Source of the DNA: Bacteroidota bacterium
GTDB lineage: Bacteria; Bacteroidota; Ignavibacteria; SZUA-365
DNA: 9,865 nucleotides
Reading direction: 5' to 3'
Assembly (NCBI GenBank): GCA_018224345.1
Contig: JAGTUW010000023.1
Coordinates: forward strand, 1-9,865
Numbering within the stretch: position 1 is the stretch's first letter; each line of letters opens with the position of its first letter. The position numbers and the translations under genes are program-made. The notes under the pieces were generated by a model. It was not told the DNA's origin and did no database searches. It was given only the letters and a program-made list of their open reading frames with translations. This document shows, piece after piece, positions 5,836-9,865 of this stretch.

Positions 5836-6945
5836 TCAATCGCCCGGATGAACGGCTGTCGAGACACGCTGATAATGATAGTATGCGGCGCAGCTCCCTT
5901 CACTCGACACCATGCACGGGCCGAGCGGAGACTCCGGTGTGCAGCTTGTACCGAACACGTTGCAATCAAGAGGTGTGACAACACCACGTAATACTTCGCC
6001 GCAGCGACAGGCAGGGTGTTCCGCGCTTTCCTCGATACTGATATTAAAACGGATATCGGCATCGAATTCTGAAAAACTCTCCCGTAGCGCCAGTCCGCTG
6101 TCCGGAAGCACACCGAAGCCACGCCATGAAGTGTCGCGGGTATCGAACACCTGTTCAACCATTCCCCATGCCTTGCGATTTCCTTCGGGTCTGACGATAC
6201 GGCTGTAGGCATTGACGAGATCGGGCGATTTCTCTTCGATCATACGCAACAGGGCATCGGTTGCCATCAGCAGGTCGAGTGTTTCGAAGCCGCTGATCGC
6301 GACAGGGATGCCGTAATCCTCGGGAAGAAAGCGCCAGGCGTCGGAACCGATGATAGAGGCGACATGTCCGGGTCCGATGACGGCATCGACATGCACGTCA
6401 CCGGCGCCGAGCAGTGCCTTTGCCCCGGGAATAGTCAGCTTCATTACCGAACAGAGGGAAAAATTCCGCAATCCGCGTGTGCGTGCCTGGAGCACGGCGG
6501 CTGCGGCTGCGGGGGCGGTAGTTTCGAAGCCGATACCGAAAAAGACGATTTCCCGGTCCGGACGGGCCTCGGCAAGAGACAATGCGTCGAGTGTGGAATA
6601 GACGACTTCCACGTCAAAGCCCCTGGCTTTTACCTGCATGAGGGATTCCTGACTGCCGGGGACCCTGAGCATGTCGCCATAGGTGGCAAGGATGACACCA
6701 GGTGTTTTCGCCAGCGCAACAGCGCGATCCAGATCGGCATTCGAGGTGACACAGACAGGACAGCCGGGACCGGAGAGCATGCGTACATGTTCCGGCATGA
6801 CGGAACGAAGACCGCTGCGAAAAATGGCTACGGTATGTCCCCCGCAGAATTCCATGATGCACACCGGACCGGTGTCACGTCGCCGGATCTGTTCCAGAAT
6901 CACGCGTGCTCGTGAGGAGTCGCGGAAAGCGCTGAGAACACTCAT
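5836..6945 (-). CDS. hypD: HypD, Fe-S scaffold protein for Fe(CN)2CO assembly
   Basis: HypD forms a complex with HypC and carries the [4Fe-4S] cluster and thiols used to attach CN and CO to the hydrogenase iron. The 369-residue product shows all family signatures. These are MEFCGGHT (31-38, Cys34), GPGCPVC (59-65, Cys62 and Cys65), a central FFGIGFETTAP (135-145) and PGHVAS (192-197). The C-terminal Cys-rich region is CRCGEVLRG (313-321) through CTPESPLGPCMVSSEGSC, with Cys 313, 315, 328, 335, 344 and 352. The ATG at 6945 overlaps the hypC stop as ATGA, which implies coupled translation and fixes the start. Its own stop (5836-5838) sits at the edge of the 34-bp repeat array. Nothing looks truncated. 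Confidence 0.97.
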   Translation of the reverse strand: MSVLSAFRDSSRARVILEQIRRRDTGPVCIMEFCGGHTVAIFRSGLRSVMPEHVRMLSGPGCPVCVTSNADLDRAVALAKTPGVILATYGDMLRVPGSQESLMQVKARGFDVEVVYSTLDALSLAEARPDREIVFFGIGFETTAPAAAAAVLQARTRGLRNFSLCSVMKLTIPGAKALLGAGDVHVDAVIGPGHVASIIGSDAWRFLPEDYGIPVAISGFETLDLLMATDALLRMIEEKSPDLVNAYSRIVRPEGNRKAWGMVEQVFDTRDTSWRGFGVLPDSGLALRESFSEFDADIRFNISIEESAEHPACRCGEVLRGVVTPLDCNVFGTSCTPESPLGPCMVSSEGSCAAYYHYQRVSTAVHPGD

Positions 6946-7199
6946 GAAGCCGTACCCGGTGGATTTCCGGTCCGGTTTTCGAATGCCTCGATTTCCTCGA
7001 AAAGTTGCAATGTCCGCTGCGCCTCTTCTTCATCGATGACCTCGATGGCATAGCCGACATGGATGAGCACGAAGTCACCGACAGCGGCCTCGCCGTCAAG
7101 CACCATGAGACTGATTTCGCGTTGTGTACCGTTCAGGTCCACCAGCGCCATCTGATTATCACGAAGTTCCAGCACTTTTGCCGGTACTGCAAGACACAT
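6942..7199 (-). CDS. hypC: HypC, hydrogenase maturation chaperone
   Basis: A small (85-residue) cytoplasmic OB-fold chaperone that binds HypD, carries iron with its ligands and hands it to the hydrogenase large subunit. The hallmark MCLAVP start is present, with Cys2 as the essential iron ligand once Met is removed. GDFVLIHVGYAI (41-52) contains the conserved His47. The acidic tail after residue 56 (DEEEAQRTLQLFEEIEAFE) is typical. AAAGGA at 7206-7211, six bases before the ATG, supports the start. The gene begins 3 nt after the hypF stop and ends in a 4-base ATGA overlap with hypD. HypC and its paralogue HybG cannot be told apart here, but one copy in a hyp operon is most simply HypC. Confidence 0.96.
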   Translation of the reverse strand: MCLAVPAKVLELRDNQMALVDLNGTQREISLMVLDGEAAVGDFVLIHVGYAIEVIDEEEAQRTLQLFEEIEAFENRTGNPPGTAS

Positions 7200-7202
7200 G
7201 TC

Positions 7203-9530
7203 TTATCCTTTCAAATGTGAGTGAGCGATAACCGCCTGTCCCAACGCAATACCGCCGTCATTTGCGGGGACCTGCGTATGCGTGAGGACATTGAAATTCC
7301 GTGTCCGCAACGCATGGAGCAGGCCATGGAGCAGCAATGCATTCTGAAACGAGCCTCCGGAGAGGACGACGTCCCGCAGTCCGGTTGAGGCGGCGACGGC
7401 AGCGACGACTTCGGCACATCCTTCGATGACGGTGCGGTGAAACCGTGCGGATATTTCATGAACCGATTTCCCACTGCGCATATCCTTTATAATTTCCCCA
7501 ATCGTGGGGAGAAAAGAAAGTACAATCGTTGTCCCTTCCTCCACATCGAAGGGGTATGGGGGTAGGGAAGCGAGTGGCGCCGCGGTGAATTCGAGCGCCA
7601 TTGCCGCCTGCGCTTCGAACTGAACCGTATCATGGAGATTTGCCAGCGAGGCGACGGCATCGAACAGGCGTCCGCAACTTGAGGTGGATGGCAGGTTCAC
7701 GCCGCTGTCGAGCGAGAAACGGGCGGCCTCGATTTCTGCGGAAGTTCTCCTGGCGAACCATTCTGGGAATACATCCACTGCTTCATGACCGTGCAGGGCG
7801 TCGAGTGCGGCGAGGGCCATACGCCAGGGTTCACGGGTGGCGCGCTCCCCGCCTGGCATGGGGAGTTGCCCGAAATGTCCGGCACGGAGGTAGGAGTTGC
7901 TGTTTCCGACGAGAAATTCTCCTCCCCAGATTGTGCCGTCTTCGCCGTAGCCGGTACCGTCGAGTATGACACCGATCGCGCTGTCATCGTGTCCGTGTTC
8001 AGCCAGGCAGGAAACCAGGTGGGCATGATGGTGCTGTACGGCGATGCGTGGGAGATCCCGCAAATCTTCGGCGGCGAGTCCTCCGAGTCTCCCGTTCGCC
8101 CATTGTGTCGAGAGGTAGTCCGGATGCAGGTCATGTGCGATGGCCCGGGGTGCAACGTCGAATATCCGCAGGAGATGAGAAAGTGTTTCCTCGAAGAAGC
8201 GGAGCGCTTCCAGATGTTCGAGATCCCCGATATGTTGAGAAAGAAAGACCGCACGGTCCTTGCTGACACCGAGTGTGTTCTTGAGTTCCCCTCCCACGGC
8301 AATGACGGAAGGCGCTTCCGCGGGAAGCAGGATGGGGCGGGGGACGTAGCCGCGGGCGCGGCGTACGGGACGTGGTGTATCGGCGATGACGCGATAGACG
8401 GAATCGTCACAGCGCTGGAGAATTTCACGATTGTGATGGAGAAAGGCGTCGGCGATACCGGCCAGACGCTGTTCTGCGTCGTCGATATCGATGCAGATCG
8501 CTTCCTCGCTGAGGTTTCCGCTGGTCATGATCAGCGGACGGTCGACATCCCGCAGCAGCAGGTGATGCAGCGGCGTGTACGGAAGCATGATGCCGAGGGT
8601 AGGGTTGTCGAGTGACACCGATGGGGCGATCGTGTGCTCACTGCGCAGTCGCAGAATGACGACGGGGCGTTGTGGTGACTGCAGGAGCGCTGCTTCCTGA
8701 TCATCGAAATCGCAGAACAGTGCCGCGTGTTCGAGATCACGCACCATGACGGCCAGTGGTTTCGCATAGCGATGTTTCCGCAGGCGCAGCAGGCGTACGG
8801 CTGTTTCATTGCCGGCATCCACCGCAAGGTGATATCCACCGAGACCGCGCAATGCCAGAATGCGGCCTTCGCGCAGTTCCTTTGCAGCGGCCTGCAGAGC
8901 GAAGTCCCTTTCGAGCTCCGTTTCCTCGCCATGCAGTTGCGCATTGCGGCGCCAGAGCAATTGTGGTCCGCACACAGGACAGGCATTCGGTTGTGCATGG
9001 AAGCGTCGATCCGCCGGATCGTGATATTCCTGCTCACATGTTTCGCACATCGGAAAGATATGCATACTGGTCGATGGCCTGTCATAGGGAATGGAACGGG
9101 TGATCGTATAGCGTGGTCCGCAGTTCGTACAATTTGTGAATGGATAGCGAGAGCGGCGGTCATTTTCGTCGAGGAGTTCGCGGAGGCAGTCTTCACAGGT
9201 CACCACATCGGGCGGTATCATGGCCGAAGTGACCTGATCCGTCTCACTGGCAAGAATGCGGAACTCGCCTGTATCGGTCGGGGGGCATTCTTCAGTGACC
9301 AGACCGGTAATCAGTACCAGCGGAGGCGCTTCCAGGGGAAGCCGGTGGATGAATTCATCGACACGTTCCCCTTGTACATCTATCAGTACTCCCTGTCCGT
9401 CATTGCGAATCGAACCGGTGAGCGCACATTCGTGAGCCAGTTTGTAAATGTAGGGTCGGAAACCCACGCCCTGTACGATGCCCGTGACAATGACGCGTTT
9501 TCGGGATAATATCGGAGCAATTGAGTTCAT
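7203..9530 (-). CDS. hypF: HypF, carbamoyltransferase for hydrogenase cyanide ligands
   Basis: HypF uses carbamoyl phosphate and ATP to carbamoylate the C-terminal Cys of HypE. The 775-residue protein has the full domain series. An acylphosphatase domain comes first (about 10-95; VQGVGFRPYIY with Arg25 and NDGQG at 43-47). Two zinc fingers of the Cx2Cx18Cx2C type follow (Cys 112/115/134/137 and 162/165/184/187), separated by the usual 24 residues. A YrdC-like domain (about 205-395, KPLAVMV, TSGNLSEE) precedes a Kae1-like domain with HHHAH (500-504), DGTGYGEDG (524-532), SGGSFQN and a terminal PANDGGIALGQA. The ATG at 9530 is family-like. The frame is open to 9641, but those codons come from A-rich repeats (WFFLKWFFLQWFFL) and are probably not translated. 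It heads a hypF-hypC-hypD operon. Confidence 0.97.
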   Translation of the reverse strand: MNSIAPILSRKRVIVTGIVQGVGFRPYIYKLAHECALTGSIRNDGQGVLIDVQGERVDEFIHRLPLEAPPLVLITGLVTEECPPTDTGEFRILASETDQVTSAMIPPDVVTCEDCLRELLDENDRRSRYPFTNCTNCGPRYTITRSIPYDRPSTSMHIFPMCETCEQEYHDPADRRFHAQPNACPVCGPQLLWRRNAQLHGEETELERDFALQAAAKELREGRILALRGLGGYHLAVDAGNETAVRLLRLRKHRYAKPLAVMVRDLEHAALFCDFDDQEAALLQSPQRPVVILRLRSEHTIAPSVSLDNPTLGIMLPYTPLHHLLLRDVDRPLIMTSGNLSEEAICIDIDDAEQRLAGIADAFLHHNREILQRCDDSVYRVIADTPRPVRRARGYVPRPILLPAEAPSVIAVGGELKNTLGVSKDRAVFLSQHIGDLEHLEALRFFEETLSHLLRIFDVAPRAIAHDLHPDYLSTQWANGRLGGLAAEDLRDLPRIAVQHHHAHLVSCLAEHGHDDSAIGVILDGTGYGEDGTIWGGEFLVGNSNSYLRAGHFGQLPMPGGERATREPWRMALAALDALHGHEAVDVFPEWFARRTSAEIEAARFSLDSGVNLPSTSSCGRLFDAVASLANLHDTVQFEAQAAMALEFTAAPLASLPPYPFDVEEGTTIVLSFLPTIGEIIKDMRSGKSVHEISARFHRTVIEGCAEVVAAVAASTGLRDVVLSGGSFQNALLLHGLLHALRTRNFNVLTHTQVPANDGGIALGQAVIAHSHLKG

Positions 9531-9570
9531 CCCTGTAATATACGATTTGGCGACGGGTTTGTGGGGGGAA

Positions 9571-9615
9571 AGAAAAAACCACTGAAGAAAAAACCACTTA
9601 AGAAAAAACCACAAA
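9571..9615. repeat. 15-bp tandem repeat (three units) upstream of hypF
   Basis: Three adjacent units share AGAAAAAACCAC and then vary: ...TGA (9571-9585), ...TTA (9586-9600) and ...AAA (9601-9615). The array lies 40-85 bp before the hypF start and merges with the left arm of the inverted repeat described next. It is non-coding in my reading, although a hypF-frame extension passes through it. Confidence 0.85.
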
Positions 9616-9735
9616 GTCACTAAATCACGAATAAAGAGCACGAAGAGGTTTCAGAGCGCTCCTTATTCCATAATAGGCGTTTCGAAAAACTTTTGTGCTC
9701 TTGTTCGTGTATTGGTGCATTGGTGGTTTTTTTTC
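9601..9735. repeat. Long imperfect inverted repeat (hairpin element) upstream of hypF
   Basis: The left arm (about 9602-9645) and the reverse complement of the right arm (about 9690-9735) align over roughly 44 bases with most positions matching. Shared blocks are GAAAAAA, CCAC, CACGAA and GAGCAC. They are separated by a loop of about 44 bases. The arms themselves are made of short CAC-nAA-like periods. The element occupies the space between hypF and the divergent gene at the right edge and could fold as one large stem-loop. Possible natures are a dispersed intergenic repeat or MITE-like remnant, or a transcript-end structure. No promoter for hypF is obvious around it. Confidence 0.65.
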
Positions 9736-9776
9736 AGCAGAAATGCGCGTTTTACGCATGTTTTCGCACATTGCCG

Positions 9777-9800
9777 AAAAAAAATGAAAAAAAATGAAAA
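9777..9800. promoter_or_regulatory. Phased A-tracts, possible curved DNA or UP element
   Basis: Two runs of eight A (9777-9784 and 9787-9794) and a run of four (9797-9800) recur every 10 bases, separated by TG. Such helical phasing bends DNA. They lie upstream of TATAAT at 9837-9842 and a plausible + strand start at 9858. No clear -35 hexamer is seen between them. A short palindrome, ATGCG (9743-9747) with CGCAT (9755-9759), sits further upstream and could be an operator, but this is weak. Confidence 0.35.
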
Positions 9801-9857
9801 TAATTTTGGCCAGCAGGTGTGAACTTGGTGTATATATATAATAGGAGCGGTAATAAG

Positions 9858-9865
9858 ATGTACAT
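9858..9865 (+). CDS. Possible start of a + strand gene cut by the window end
   Basis: An ATG at 9858 is preceded by AGGAG (9843-9847) at a spacing of 10 bases and by TATAAT (9837-9842) in an AT-rich leader. This looks like the beginning of a gene divergent from hypF. The TATAAT is so close to the AGGAG that it cannot be the promoter if the ribosome site must be transcribed with a normal leader, unless the leader is very short. Only two codons are visible, so the product is unknown. Confidence 0.35.

Noticed and set aside
7785..8615. Long + strand open frame opposite hypF (276 codons)
   Set aside because: It lies wholly antisense to a gene with clear HypF motifs and shows no recognisable domain; long antisense frames are expected in GC-rich coding DNA.
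8727..9509. Long + strand open frame opposite the 5' half of hypF (260 codons)
   Set aside because: It mirrors the acylphosphatase and zinc-finger region of hypF and has no ribosome site or known motif.
9531..9641. N-terminal extension of HypF
   Set aside because: The extra residues (WFFLKWFFLQWFFL) are a translation of the 15-bp A-rich repeats; the acylphosphatase domain begins normally after the ATG at 9530.

Overview
The window (about 9.9 kb, GC-rich by eye) comes from a bacterium carrying an almost complete set of [NiFe]-hydrogenase maturation genes (hypA-F). One secreted protein ends in a Por/type IX secretion-like C-terminal sorting domain after an 'IPVELSTFSA' linker. That combination points to the Bacteroidota/Chlorobiota/Ignavibacteriota side of the tree. 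The assignment is an inference from one protein and is not firm.

Layout. At the left edge the + strand carries the last 36 codons of hypA and a complete hypB, the nickel-insertion pair. They run toward a large minus-strand block. Read in its own direction (right to left), that block is hypF, hypC, hypD, a 34-bp tandem repeat array, hypE, a 312-base intergenic region, a secreted sorting-domain protein, dut (dUTPase) and a guanine deaminase. hypF-hypC-hypD is tightly packed (3-nt gap, then an ATGA overlap). dut and the deaminase also share an ATGA overlap. The right edge (9531-9865) is non-coding and AT-rich. It holds a short 15-bp tandem repeat, a long imperfect inverted repeat, phased A-tracts, and the probable start of a + strand gene that is cut off by the window.

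How the genes work together. HypF makes thiocarboxamide on the C-terminal Cys of HypE, which dehydrates it to thiocyanate. HypC and HypD carry the iron and build Fe(CN)2CO. HypA and HypB then deliver nickel. All key motifs of these proteins are visible and intact, so the organism probably makes a functional [NiFe] hydrogenase. The structural subunits are not in this window and may lie left of hypA. The dut/deaminase pair is a nucleotide housekeeping unit unrelated to hydrogenase.

I did not find a new multi-gene system. The least explained structures are non-coding or semi-coding: the hypD-hypE repeat array, in which every unit is also an ATG-to-TGA mini-ORF; the hairpin repeat upstream of hypF; the terminator-like hairpin pressed against dut; and a C8 tract inside the secreted-protein gene.
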